Source of the DNA: Streptomyces viridiviolaceus
GTDB lineage: Bacteria > Actinomycetota > Actinomycetes > Streptomycetales > Streptomycetaceae
Assembly: GCF_014650995.1 (NCBI RefSeq)
Contig: NZ_BMWA01000016.1
Span: 144,678 to 208,677 of the forward strand
DNA: 64,000 nucleotides
Direction of reading: 5' to 3'
A program made the translations under genes and the position numbers. The notes beneath the pieces were generated by a model that worked only from the letters and a program-made list of their open reading frames with translations, ran no database searches and was not told the origin of the DNA. Positions 49,533-58,577 of this stretch are shown one piece after another. The first letter of the stretch is position 1, and each line of letters opens with the position of its first letter.

Positions 49533-50549
49533 TCAGGGCCCGGGCTTGGGAGCCCCACCGACCCAGCGGTGATAGGCGTCTACGTCGACGTTGCTGCCGC
49601 ACACAATGGTGACTACGTGTCGGCCGGCGAAGCGGTCACGGTCTTCGATGATCGCCGCGACGCCGAGCGCGGCAGACGGTTCGACGACGAGGCCGGCGTG
49701 TCGGAGGAGCATCCGCATACCGGCGATGATCGATGCCTCCTGGACCAGGACGGCGTCGTCAGCGACCACCAGGAGGTCGTCCAGGACGTCCGGGACGGGA
49801 TGCCGGCCGGCGACGCCGTCGGCGATGGTGTCCGTCGAGTCGGTGGTGACGACACGTCGCCGGCGCCAGGATTGTGCCATCGCCGGAGCGCCCAGCGGCT
49901 GGACGCAGATCACCTCGGCTTCGGGTGCCATGGCCTTCACGACATGACCCACACCGGTGGCCAGCGCGCCGCCGCCGAGAGCGATCAAGACTGCGTCGAA
50001 CGATGGCTCGGTGTCCATCAGTTCCAGGCCGATGGTCGCCGTGCCCTCGCAAGTCTCGATGTCCAGGCTGTCCTCGACCAGCCTGATGCCGTCGTACTGC
50101 GCAATGGCCGCCGCCCGCTCGCGGGCCATCTCGTGGTCGCCGTGCACCAGTTCCAGCCTGGCACCCAGCGCGCGGATGCGATCAAGCTTGGTCGCAGTCG
50201 CGAAGCGGGATGCCACCACGGTCACGTCGATACCCCGGCCGCGACCGGACCAGGCGAGGGCCTGGCCGAGGTTGCCCGCGCTCGCGCACACTGCGGCTCG
50301 GGATCCATTGTCGGCGAGCAGGCTCGCGACGACCTCGGTGCCGCGGGCCTTGAAGCTACGGACCGGGTTCGCCGTCTCGAGCTTGATGCTCACCGTGCAC
50401 CCGAGGCCGGCCTCCAACGCCTCGCAGCGGTACAGCGGAGTGTCGAGAAAGACCGGGTCGATCACCCGGCGAGCCGCCCGGATCCGAGCAGTGTCGAGGC
50501 GTGTCTCCTGCACGACATAGCAGGCTAACGGGGCAGGACGGCGCTTCAT
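49533..50549 (-). CDS. PLP-dependent enzyme of the threonine/serine dehydratase type
   Basis: A 338-residue fold-type II enzyme: LDTPLYRCEALEAGLGCTVS, Lys in NPVRSFKARGTEVVAS (Schiff base), the substrate loop ASAGNLGQALAWSG and the PLP-phosphate loop ALGGGALATGVGHV. There is no C-terminal ACT regulatory domain, as in catabolic threonine/serine dehydratases and racemase-like relatives. It would deaminate a hydroxy amino acid to a keto acid, or racemise it. It stands alone; the start ATG 50549 lacks a strong ribosome binding site. Confidence 0.85.
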   Translation of the reverse strand: MKRRPAPLACYVVQETRLDTARIRAARRVIDPVFLDTPLYRCEALEAGLGCTVSIKLETANPVRSFKARGTEVVASLLADNGSRAAVCASAGNLGQALAWSGRGRGIDVTVVASRFATATKLDRIRALGARLELVHGDHEMARERAAAIAQYDGIRLVEDSLDIETCEGTATIGLELMDTEPSFDAVLIALGGGALATGVGHVVKAMAPEAEVICVQPLGAPAMAQSWRRRRVVTTDSTDTIADGVAGRHPVPDVLDDLLVVADDAVLVQEASIIAGMRMLLRHAGLVVEPSAALGVAAIIEDRDRFAGRHVVTIVCGSNVDVDAYHRWVGGAPKPGP

Positions 50550-51234
50550 GAGTGATTGTCAATTTCGTTGGCTCCGCTGAGGCAGCTTACGCGGCACTGG
50601 ACTTGGGTCGTTCGACTGCTGAGCTTCCCGCTCCCGCGGCCAGGAGTGCGTGGACGGTGGTGCGCTCGGCGCGGTTCCGCTCAGCGAGTTCGCCGATGAC
50701 AGTCGGCAACTGCTCCCAGCGCGGCGGTCCCCTTCGCCAGCCGGCGGCGACGGCGGCCCCGTGGCTGCATCGAGCGGCTGGACCAGCGCGCCGGCCGTCT
50801 TCCCTCAGGTGTGTCTCCCCACGACGGGGGATCATCCCACGCCCTTGCGGCATCAGGCAGGGCAGCCCGCTGGAACGGCGGCCGTAGGCCTCTCGCAAAG
50901 TCGGAAAAGTATGGCTCAAACAGCGTTCCCGCGGGGCAGCGCAGCACGGTTTGCGGTCGGCTGACCTCGTGATCACGCGTGCCAGCGCCCAGGGTCGCCA
51001 TCTGCTCATGGGGGGGCGGCTCAGGCCTGCGGGCTGTCGCGGGGCCGGGGGCCGGGCCGACCTCGGCGGGAAGCGGATCCTTATCAAGACCGACTGCGGG
51101 TGTCAAGCCACGTCATTTCGCGACGTGCCAGGGCATCACCCGCTCGGGCTTACTCATTACAGGACCTCATCTACCCGGGCTCGGCCCTCCCGCACCAGGG
51201 AGAGGTCCGCCCGCAGAAGGAAGGAGGACAAGCC
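50550..51234. other. Interval with a possible transposase relic and the promoter of the next gene
   Basis: On the minus strand 50587-50715 reads QLPTVIGELAERNRAERTTV followed by HALLAAGAGSS and stops; this is like a helix segment in ISL3-type transposases, but too short to be sure. The rest has no gene. The promoter of the 51235 gene should be within 51100-51200. Confidence 0.35.
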
Positions 51235-51549
51235 ATGTTTCGGACCAGTAAGAAGATCGCACAGATCGCGGCCGTCACCGTCACCGCTGCAGGCGCGATC
51301 CTGGGCGTCGGCACCGCGGCTCAGGCCGCCCCCGCCAGCCCCACGCACGCCACCGTGACGAGCGTCAGCAGCTGGGAGCACGACGACGGCTGGGAGCACG
51401 ACGACGGCTGGGAGTACGACGACTGCTGGGGGCACTACGACGACTGGGACTACGACTACGACTGGGACTACGTCGACTGGGACTACGACTGGGACTACGA
51501 GGACTGGGACAGCGACAGCTGGGACCACGATGACGGCTGGGACAGCTGA
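51235..51549 (+). CDS. Small secreted Trp/Asp/Tyr-rich repeat protein
   Basis: This 104-residue protein has a strong ribosome binding site (AAGGAGGA, 51221) and a Sec signal peptide (MFRTSKKIAQIAAVTVTAAG, cleavage near AQA-AP at 31). The mature part, about 73 residues, is built of imperfect W-E/D-H/Y-D-D units (WEHDDGWEHDDGW, then WDYDYDWDYVDWDYDW), with 11 Trp, one Cys and almost no positive charge. The coding DNA shows matching short repeats in the 51375-51545 region, as if grown by slippage. I know no family. Possible roles are metal or polymer binding, or a surface coat (inference). Confidence 0.8.
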   Translation: MFRTSKKIAQIAAVTVTAAGAILGVGTAAQAAPASPTHATVTSVSSWEHDDGWEHDDGWEYDDCWGHYDDWDYDYDWDYVDWDYDWDYEDWDSDSWDHDDGWDS

Positions 51550-52226
51550 CCCGGGCGGGCGGCACCGACGCTGCCCTGACCTCGGTAGCACCCGAGGTGG
51601 CGCTTGACCGGCCACGGGAGCCCCAGCCAGGTGGCCGAGGGCCGGGCGCGGGTGCGGCAGACCCGCTGAGGCGGGAGATCGCCGCACCCGCGCATCAAGT
51701 GAAAACAGGGGGAGCCGCGATCGGCCCCGACCGGTCGACGTTCGGTGTCGCGTCGGACGCGGTGTGTTTCATCATGGTGCCGTCCATACCGCGACCGGCC
51801 CGGTAGTCCGCTTGCAGATCCTCGACGGTTGCCACCTCGGAGATCATTTGCTGGACAACGCTCAGTGTGCTCCGGTTCAGGTACGAGGTGGCCTTGGACC
51901 TGGCTGCCAGCCGAGCGTTCCCGGCCCGCTCCATGTCTCACTCCTCTCCGCCGCCCGACCGGGGGGCAACTGAAAGGTACGTGCGTCCGCTGACATTGAA
52001 CCTCGCGCATCGTTCTCGAGTGCCGACTGTCCATCTGGTCAATCTGATGGGCAACCAGACCGTAGGTCAGCGCGGTGGTGCGCCCGGGAATTGCGGTGAG
52101 CAACTACGAGGCCATGTGAGCACTGGGTGGGGGGATTCGGGGCTCTGTCCGCAGCTTCGTGACGAACCACTGCAGCGCCTGCCCCTGGCGGCATCGGCTG
52201 TCAGTGGGGACCAGCACGATGCCGTC
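51550..52226. other. Interval of 677 bp, one doubtful minus-strand frame
   Basis: A 79-codon minus frame (51934-51695; MERAGNARLAARSKATSYLN, then STLSVVQQMISEVATVEDLQ) looks partly protein-like but has no ribosome binding site and no family I know. Otherwise nothing is supported. Confidence 0.35.
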
Positions 52227-52586
52227 ATGAGCTACGACTTGGCTGTTTGGGACGGTCCGCGCCCCGCTGACGATGCATCGGCGCTTGAGGTCTTGGAGGG
52301 CCTGTACGAGAGATTCACGGGAGGTAACGTCGAGCCGCCGACCCCGCGTATCAGGCAGTACGTCGAGGAGCTGGTGGCCCAATGGCCCGACCTGAGTGCC
52401 GGCGATGAAGACGAGGACACGAGTCCGTGGTCGGACGGCCCTTTGATCAACAACGCGAGCGGTCCGCTGTTCTACTTCGGCATGGTCTTCAGCAAATACC
52501 AGGAGGCCGCGTTGTTTGCCTCCGCCCTGGCACGGACCTCCGGGCTGGTGTGCTTCGATCCGCAAGATCGGCGCCTGATCGCCTGA
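52227..52586 (+). CDS. Conserved hypothetical protein (MSYDLAVWDGPRP type)
   Basis: A 119-residue acidic protein with the pattern MSYDLAVWDGPRPADDASAL, then PPTPRIRQYVEELVAQWPDL, SPWSDGPLINNASGPLFYFG and ALARTSGLVCFDPQDRRL. This layout is common in streptomycete hypothetical proteins that look like cytosolic immunity-type factors; no function is known. The SPW.DGPL.NNASGP..YFG motif is the most conserved part. It lies tail to tail with the DUF6207 gene. Confidence 0.75.
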   Translation: MSYDLAVWDGPRPADDASALEVLEGLYERFTGGNVEPPTPRIRQYVEELVAQWPDLSAGDEDEDTSPWSDGPLINNASGPLFYFGMVFSKYQEAALFASALARTSGLVCFDPQDRRLIA

Positions 52587-52604
52587 CCAGTGGCCCTTCG
52601 CCGA

Positions 52605-52961
52605 TCATGGCCGGGTGAGGACGCGGGTCGGGAGGAGTTGGAACGAAGCCCGCCCTTCCTCGCTCTCTTGAGCGTTTTCACCCGGTTCACGTTCCCTTCG
52701 ACGACGCAAGAACTCCACGGGGGGAGTGAATCCGGTGGTGGCGGCATCGAGGTCCTGGAGCGGCTGGTCGCCCGGGTCCGGGTGGCGGCGTACGTCCGCA
52801 ATCACCCGCGCCCTGACCTTGGTCTTGCCCAGCGGGCGCAACACCTGGGTGATCCCCGGGGTCGCCCACTGCTGCTGGAGGCGGTCCGTCACCGCGCGGA
52901 CGGTGTCTTCGTCGTCGGCGCCGACGTCCAGGACCGCCAGTTCGGACTCGGCGATGCGCAT
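52605..52961 (-). CDS. DUF6207-family protein
   Basis: The 118-residue product reads MRIAESELAVLDVGADDEDT, then VRAVTDRLQQQWATPGITQV and GKTKVRARVIADVRRHPDPG. The E..L.V.DV.A.D..T......LQ..WAT.GI pattern is that of actinobacterial DUF6207 proteins (about 70-100 residues); the C-terminal 50 residues, rich in Arg and Glu, are extra. A weak AGAGG precedes ATG 52961. Function is unknown. Confidence 0.65.
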   Translation of the reverse strand: MRIAESELAVLDVGADDEDTVRAVTDRLQQQWATPGITQVLRPLGKTKVRARVIADVRRHPDPGDQPLQDLDAATTGFTPPVEFLRRRREREPGENAQESEEGRASFQLLPTRVLTRP

Positions 52962-53209
52962 GCCTCTGGCGACGCCCCCGCGGCAGTGGCCCGGTTCGCC
53001 CGCAGCCGCACGACCGCCCGGACGGGCGAGAGTTGTGTGCTTGCTTCCGCTCTCCGGCCGCAGGGGTGCGGCCCGCCCCATAGACAGGGACGGCAGCCCG
53101 TGGTCCGACGACAGGACGGGGACCTCGTGGCTGCTGCCCCTCTTGCCGGTGAACCCACAGGGGGACCAACCGGGTCGCGCAGTGCGTGGTGTCGTCGTAG
53201 ACAGAAGCC

Positions 53210-53404
53210 ATGAGCGAGGAGAAGACGTCGTGGCATCCCGGTGAGATCGTGCCCGCCAGCGGGATCTACGAATGCGACTGCGGCGGGGAACACCACTGGA
53301 GCACGGACGTGAAGGGCCACCGCTTCCCGCCCCTGCCATCGGGCTGCTCCGGCGAATTCTGGACGCTGCAGAAGCCGGCGCACCCCGAGGACCACCTCGG
53401 CTGA
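53210..53404 (+). CDS. Small Cys/His protein, YjzC-like
   Basis: This 64-residue protein has WHPGEIVPASGIYECDCGGE, HHWSTDVKGHRFPPLPSGCS and a closing EFWTLQKPAHPEDH. Two Cys in CDC plus a later Cys and His residues could bind zinc. The PG..VP.SGIY...G......KG..FPP.P motif recalls the YjzC/DUF-type small proteins found in many bacteria. It is likely cytosolic; function unknown. No strong ribosome binding site precedes ATG 53210. Confidence 0.65.
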   Translation: MSEEKTSWHPGEIVPASGIYECDCGGEHHWSTDVKGHRFPPLPSGCSGEFWTLQKPAHPEDHLG

Positions 53405-53620
53405 CCGGCCTGGGCGCGCAGTGGTGATGAAGACACCGGCGGCGCCGATGCTCGCCCGAGCCCTGGGGGACGTCCGGCAACTCCTCGGTCGGCTGACCCG
53501 TTGATCACGGGCAGGCTCGCCCCGCATCTGGCCCGCTACCCGGAAGGCGCGGGGTCCGGCCGATCACCCTGGTAGGTGGGAGTCACGGTTGGACCTGTGC
53601 ATCCACCATGAATCCCGCCG

Positions 53621-53632
53621 ATTGTTGACAAT
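53621..53632. promoter_or_regulatory. ATTGT-TG-ACAAT palindrome with -35-like TTGACA
   Basis: ATTGTTGACAAT resembles GntR/FadR-type operators. The TTGACA inside it (53625-53630) can serve as a -35 for the exported hydrolase at 53694; a clear -10 is not seen. Confidence 0.5.
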
Positions 53633-53693
53633 CTCGTCGTCAATTGCTCTACCTTCACAGATGCAAGCCCGTACCAACCGAGGAGACATTCAC

Positions 53694-55334
53694 GTGAAGC
53701 ACAGGGCAGTCCGGCGCAGGAGCGTCGTGATGGGTATCGGAGCGGCCGCGGGCGCCGCGGCGGTCGGCGGCGTCGCTCTCACCGCGCAGGCAGAGGACGA
53801 GAAGGGCGGCGCGTCCGCCTCCGGCGCCCTGGTCTTCGACGAGGACGCCTACACCACCCTGACGACGACCGTCACCGACGCCGACGGCGCCGAGCGCGAG
53901 GTGGCGTACCGCTTCTACAAGGCGGTCACCTATGTCACCAAGCCGGTCGACAAGACGTATCAGAGCCTGAACATCAGCGTCCCCGTCAAGATCGACGGCA
54001 AGGCGGTCGAGGCGAGCGGCGCGCCGATTCTCTTCGCCAATTCCGTCGGCGGCTACATGCCCTCCTCGGTCGCCGAGGCCACCGGCGTGGGAGGTGGTGG
54101 CATGGGTGGCGGCGGGGCCCCGAGCGGCGCCCCGAGTGCCTCGGCCGCCCCCTCCGCTTCTTCCACGTCCGGCACCGAGTCCGGCAGCTCCGCCCAGCTC
54201 AGCGGCGGCAAGATGGTCAGCCTGCCGCAGCTGGGCCTGGCGGCGGGGTACGTCGTCGTGGAGCCGGGGGCCCGCGGGCGCACCCTGAAGAACTCCGCGG
54301 GTGAGTACTACGGCACGGCCCCCGCCGCCATCGTCGATCTGAAGGCCGCGGTCCGGTATCTGCGCGCCAACGCGGGCCGTGTCCCGGGGAACGTGGACCG
54401 GATCTTCTCCACCGGCACCAGCGCCGGCGGCGCCCTGTCCGCGCTGCTCGGCGCATCCGGTGACAGCCCGGTCTACGAGAAGTACCTCAAGGAGATCGGC
54501 GCGGCCGACGCCTCGGACGCGATCTTCGCGACCGGCGCCTGGTGTCCGATCAGCGACCTGGAGCACGCCGACGGCGCCTACGAGTGGAACTGGGGCAGCA
54601 ACAAGCTGAGCAACGGCGAGCAGGTCGACCAGACCGTCTCCAAGCAGCTGAGGTCCCAGTTCACCGAGTACCAGGCCGGGCTGAAACTGCGCGGCCTGAA
54701 CGGCTTCGGCCAGCTCACCGCCCGTAACTACGACGACTACCTGCTCAAGACGTACCTGCAGCCCGCGGCCACGAAGTACCTCACGGACCTGTCGGAGTCG
54801 GACCGCGAGACCTATCTGAAGAAGAACACGTTCATCGACTGGGACGGCGAGCAGGCGACCTTCACCTGGGCTGAATTCCTCACGCACGTGGGCGCGCGGA
54901 AGAAGGACGCTCCGGCCTTCGACCTCTTCACGCTCCCCACCGACTCCTCCGACACGATGGCCGGGGACATCAACAACGAATTCGGCGCGGGCACCGAGCA
55001 GTACCGCCACTTCACCCTCTACAGCCTGCGCAAGGACAAGGGCGCCAGTGCCCGCCTGGCGAGCGACATCCCCGAGAAGCTGCGCCTGATGAACCCGATG
55101 TACCACCTGGTCGACAAGCCGAACTCCGGCCGTTCCAGGCACTGGTGGATCCGGCTCGGCAGCGCGGACTCCGACACCTCGCTGACCGTCTCCGCCAACC
55201 TCGCCGCCGCCGCACGTCAACTGGGCGACGAGGTCAGCCATCTCTACTACTGGGACGCGGGCCACGGGGCGAACGAGGACGCCGGTGACTTCATCAAGTG
55301 GATCGCCAAGACGTCCGGCTACAAGGCGCCTTGA
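53694..55334 (+). CDS. Exported alpha/beta hydrolase, subtype B tannase-like
   Basis: A 546-residue protein with a twin-arginine signal (VKHRAVRRRSVVMGIGAAAG; RRR at 7-9). The body resembles bacterial tannase B: the nucleophile Ser243 in FSTGTSAGGALSALLGASGD, CPISDLEHADGAYEWNWG (substrate pocket), and His in WDAGHGANEDAGDF. These enzymes cleave galloyl esters; the actual substrate here is a guess. A 42-residue Gly/Ser/Ala/Pro-rich insert (130-171) interrupts the fold before the nucleophile. GTG 53694 follows GAGGAG. A GntR-like box lies 62 bp upstream. Confidence 0.82.
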   Translation: MKHRAVRRRSVVMGIGAAAGAAAVGGVALTAQAEDEKGGASASGALVFDEDAYTTLTTTVTDADGAEREVAYRFYKAVTYVTKPVDKTYQSLNISVPVKIDGKAVEASGAPILFANSVGGYMPSSVAEATGVGGGGMGGGGAPSGAPSASAAPSASSTSGTESGSSAQLSGGKMVSLPQLGLAAGYVVVEPGARGRTLKNSAGEYYGTAPAAIVDLKAAVRYLRANAGRVPGNVDRIFSTGTSAGGALSALLGASGDSPVYEKYLKEIGAADASDAIFATGAWCPISDLEHADGAYEWNWGSNKLSNGEQVDQTVSKQLRSQFTEYQAGLKLRGLNGFGQLTARNYDDYLLKTYLQPAATKYLTDLSESDRETYLKKNTFIDWDGEQATFTWAEFLTHVGARKKDAPAFDLFTLPTDSSDTMAGDINNEFGAGTEQYRHFTLYSLRKDKGASARLASDIPEKLRLMNPMYHLVDKPNSGRSRHWWIRLGSADSDTSLTVSANLAAAARQLGDEVSHLYYWDAGHGANEDAGDFIKWIAKTSGYKAP

Positions 55335-56009
55335 CCGGTGGCGTGACCACCCCGTCGCCATGAAAAGGTACGGGCGGGTTCGGTGATCCGTCCGTCGGCT
55401 TCGACGGGCCGTGAGCACGGACAGGATGCCGAACGGGACCGCGCCGTACAGCAGGTAGGGGCGGGCGCGCCCGTGGCGGCTGCGGGTGCGGTCGACGGCG
55501 GCGCCGACTGGATGACGCTGTCGTTCCTGCGCTGTGAGGAGCCTTCGACGCGATCGCCGACCCCGTGGCAGCAACGGCGACCTGTCCGCGCTCATCTGCC
55601 CCCCCGCCGCTTCCGCGGCCTCCGCCGCGACATCCAGCGCCATGGCACGGGCGACGTTCACGATGTATGCAGCATCTCCCATGCTCCGCGGCTGGCCGCA
55701 GGTCAGCACCCCTTCGCAGCCGGCTCGTCGATGGCCCGGTCACGCGGCATCGAAGGCCGCGGAGTGGTCACTGACCAACGCCCTGCGCTTTGGCCTGCGC
55801 GACAGTCAGGGACCCGCGAGGACGCCGGTCGACGGCGGCGGCACCCGAGGCGAGAATGGCTCTCAGGCGCGCCGCCCCGGCGTGGGGTGGTTGGCCCTTC
55901 GCCCCTTCGCCGACTCTCACGAGCGGCGCTGTGCTCGAACGGCGAGATCCGTCGGCTCGACCTGCCGACCGCCCTCGGGCTGGAGTGAACAGACGTTCGG
56001 GAGGGTTCG
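55335..56009. other. Interval of 675 bp with an SDR relic
   Basis: At 55745-55830 a plus frame reads AASKAAEWSLTNALRFGLRD, the conserved Tyr/Lys helix region of an SDR with the Tyr replaced, without the rest of the gene. On the minus strand, 55380-55480 reads ARPYLLYGAVPFGILSVLTA, a single membrane-like helix. Both look like relics. Confidence 0.4.
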
Positions 56010-57293
56010 ATGGCGGACGAGACAGGTACGGCACGCACACCATCAACCCAGGCGGGAGCGGCGGCGACGCTCGGCACCACCTGCTGCGTCGTCGGCGGTG
56101 GCCCGGCCGGGATGATGCTCGGCCTGCTCCTGGCCAGGGCGGGCGTGGACGTGGTGGTGCTGGAGAAGCACGCGGACTTTCTGCGGGACTTCCGCGGGGA
56201 CACCATCCACCCGTCCACGCTGGAGCTGATGAGCGAGCTCGGGGTGCTGCAGGAGTTCCTGGCGTTGCCGCACCAGGAGGTCCCCAAGCTGGCGGCGGTG
56301 GTCGGCGGTGTCGAGGTCGAGGTGGCCGACTTCAGTCACCTGCCGACCCGGTGCCGTTTCGTGGCGATGATCCCGCAGTGGGACTTCCTCGACTTCCTCG
56401 CCGACCGCGCCGCTGTCTACCCGGGGTTCCGTTTGATCAGGCAGGCCGGGGTCACCGACCTCGTCGAGGACGCCGGGCGGGTGATCGGCGTACGGGCGAG
56501 CACCCCGGACGGGCCGCTCGAGGTGCGGGCCGGACTCGTCGTCGGCGCCGACGGTCGCTCGTCGGTGGTACGGAAGCGCGCGGGCCTCGCCATCCGGGAG
56601 CTCGGCTCGCCGATGGATGTGCTGTGGTTCCGGCTGTCCCGTAAACCGGACGACCCGGTCCAGAGCACCGGGCGGTTCGATCTGGGGCGGATCTTCGTGG
56701 TGATCAACCGCGGCGAGCACTGGCAGCTCGGGTATGTGATCAACAAGGGGACCCGCGAGGAGATCGAGGCGCGCGGGCTCGATGCGTTCCGCTCGGACGT
56801 CGCCGAGCTGGTGCCGTTCCTCGCGGACCGCGTCGCCGAGATCGCCGCCTGGGACGACGTCAAGCTGCTGACGGTACGGGTGGACCGGCTGCGCCGCTGG
56901 TACCGCAGGGGCCTGCTGTGCATCGGCGACGCCGCCCATGCCATGTCGCCGGTCGGCGGGGTGGGCATCAACCTGGCCATCCAGGACGCGGTCGCGACCG
57001 CCAACATCCTGGCTCCGCGCCTGCGCGCGGGCCGGCTGAGCACCGCGGATCTGGCGCGGGTGCAGCGGCGTCGCGAGTTCCCGACCCGGCTCACGCAGGC
57101 CGGCCAGGTCTTGATCCAGAACAGGGTGATCGGCGCGGTGCTGAGCGGCGGGGAGGTACGGGACCCGGCGTCGGCCGAGCCGGCGCTGCCGCTCAGGCTG
57201 CTCGACCGGTTCCCGGCGCTGCGCCGTGTCGTGGCCCGCGTCGTCGGCATCGGCGTACGGCCCGAACACGTCAAGACGCCGCAGGCCTCGTGA
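56010..57293 (+). CDS. FAD-dependent monooxygenase, PHBH fold
   Basis: The 427-residue flavoprotein has CCVVGGGPAGMMLGLLLARA (FAD GxGxxG, about 25-45), the ribose-binding Glu in VVVLEKHADFLRDFRGD, VVGADGRSSVVRKRAGL (DG motif) and CIGDAAHAMSPVGGVGINLA (GD motif). The RDFRGDTIHPSTLELMSELG segment is typical of class A hydroxylases close to those in actinomycete secondary metabolism. It uses NAD(P)H and O2. It stands alone on the plus strand; I see no clear Shine-Dalgarno before ATG 56010. Confidence 0.9.
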   Translation: MADETGTARTPSTQAGAAATLGTTCCVVGGGPAGMMLGLLLARAGVDVVVLEKHADFLRDFRGDTIHPSTLELMSELGVLQEFLALPHQEVPKLAAVVGGVEVEVADFSHLPTRCRFVAMIPQWDFLDFLADRAAVYPGFRLIRQAGVTDLVEDAGRVIGVRASTPDGPLEVRAGLVVGADGRSSVVRKRAGLAIRELGSPMDVLWFRLSRKPDDPVQSTGRFDLGRIFVVINRGEHWQLGYVINKGTREEIEARGLDAFRSDVAELVPFLADRVAEIAAWDDVKLLTVRVDRLRRWYRRGLLCIGDAAHAMSPVGGVGINLAIQDAVATANILAPRLRAGRLSTADLARVQRRREFPTRLTQAGQVLIQNRVIGAVLSGGEVRDPASAEPALPLRLLDRFPALRRVVARVVGIGVRPEHVKTPQAS

Positions 57294-57366
57294 GCTGCCG
57301 GCGTGGGCTGCCGGCATCCTGGGTTCGAGTCAGCCCGGCGAGGTGGCGAAGCGGGTGATCTCTTTT

Positions 57367-57401
57367 CGGTAGCCGGTAGCCGGTAGCCGGTAGCCGGTAG
57401 C
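57367..57401. repeat. Tandem heptamer (CGGTAGC)5
   Basis: Five exact 7-bp copies in a row, downstream of the monooxygenase and outside any gene I can support. It is the second heptamer tract of the window. Confidence 0.9.
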
Positions 57402-57668
57402 GTCGGCAGCGGAAGCGCGGGGAGGCCTGGCTGAACGCGGCCAGGAACCTCTGGGCGCCTCCGGCGGAGCGGACGCCTGTATGGCCCGTTTGCGCCGGCG
57501 GGTCGGCTGATGGGAGTTTTCCCCGGTTGTTGAGGTACTTCGACCTGCGGCATCAGCTCGCAGTGAGCCGCCCCTAGCCAGGCAGCAGGTGGGTGACCAC
57601 GACGCGCTGCACATACTGCAGACCCTTGAGGAGCCCCGGGAAGGCAACGCGCTGCCGCCCCAGCGCGT

Positions 57669-58223
57669 CTACGGTTGGCGGATCTCGCCCGTTCCCAGTG
57701 TGATCACGGCTCTGGACTTCATGGGCTCCTCGCCGCAACGGGAGAGCAGGACCACCTCCTCGACCACTGCCGACAGTGTGCCGAGCCGGGCGGCACACTC
57801 GGCCGCCAGGCACTTCGGGTTTTGGGTGCGTCCGAGGGACAGGTGCGGGGTGAAGCGGCCGCCGCGCCCTCGGCAGAGCGGGAACCGCAGCTGCAGTTCC
57901 CGGTGGAGACGGGCCCAGGGTGCCTGGTCTGCCGCGGCTGGATCGAGCCAAACCGTCGCATAGTGGCGGTGCCGGAAGTACCGCACACCGGCCAGGCGCG
58001 CCGTGAATACTGTGGTCCGGGCCGCGACGGCGGACAGCAGCGGCACTGCCCGCGCGAACTCCTCCTCCGGCACGAAGCCGAACAGCAGATTCACATGCGG
58101 CGGCCAGCGACGTACCTGGGGATCGTGCTCCCAGCGGATGTCTTGAATGGCTGGCCAGAGCTCCCGTGGCGGCAGCCACGCCACCGCCGTCCGGGGCGTC
58201 GGTCCCACCGGTAGTGTCTCCAT
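57669..58223 (-). CDS. 2'-5' RNA ligase/cyclic phosphodiesterase-like (2H) protein
   Basis: A 184-residue 2H-superfamily protein with the two HxS/T-type motifs: PPHVNLLFGFVPEEEF (HVN) and RFTPHLSLGRTQNPK (HLS). In the first motif the usual Thr/Ser is Asn, which may reduce or change activity. The family opens or closes 2'-5' or cyclic RNA/nucleotide phosphates. ATG 58223 has GTGGGG nearby; a GTG start at 58259 is possible. It is divergent from dctA, so the LysR box at 58389 lies in its upstream region too. Confidence 0.82.
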   Translation of the reverse strand: METLPVGPTPRTAVAWLPPRELWPAIQDIRWEHDPQVRRWPPHVNLLFGFVPEEEFARAVPLLSAVAARTTVFTARLAGVRYFRHRHYATVWLDPAAADQAPWARLHRELQLRFPLCRGRGGRFTPHLSLGRTQNPKCLAAECAARLGTLSAVVEEVVLLSRCGEEPMKSRAVITLGTGEIRQP

Positions 58224-58388
58224 CGGCTCGGCCCCACCGAAGGCCGGATTTCCTTCCACATGGCCATGGTCCCAAGTGGGCCTTCAGGGAGTGTGGCGGC
58301 CTCGTCGTCGGCGTCGACGGCCACAGGCGCGCTCCGGACCAAGGGCACTGAATGAGGAGTGCTGGAGGTGCCGATGGCGGGCGGGCTC

Positions 58389-58403
58389 ATAGGTTGCGCC
58401 TAT
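58389..58403. promoter_or_regulatory. LysR-type box ATAGG-N5-CCTAT before dctA
   Basis: ATAGGTTGCGCCTAT with TATAC right after. The same box is at 60122-60136 before the LysR gene, so this is very likely its binding site. Confidence 0.75.
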
Positions 58404-58577
58404 ACAGGGCATCGATTTTTGGTCGTGGACCTCTCCATGTGTGACCGGCTTCACTGACCCGTTAGTTAGGGCGGTGCCGGTCGGGCCCGGCGCCGCAGGC
58501 ATCGCCGTCGTGGCCGTCCGTGCCGGACCTCTCGTGGCGCGTCGGTGATGCTCAGCCGTGCCTGGATGGAGGTTGCA

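Noticed and set aside
50811..50839. A 29-bp stretch (GTGTCTCCCCACGACGGGGG then ATCATCCCA) like a type I-E CRISPR repeat of streptomycetes
   Set aside because: Only one copy; no second repeat 61 bp away on either side and no cas genes in the window.
56043..57317. Long minus-strand frame of about 420 codons opposite the PHBH monooxygenase
   Set aside because: Shadow of the real gene; composition (Arg/Gln/His-rich) is typical of antisense frames.
57310..57340. GGTTCGAGTC, like a tRNA T-loop
   Set aside because: No acceptor, D or anticodon stem can be formed around it.
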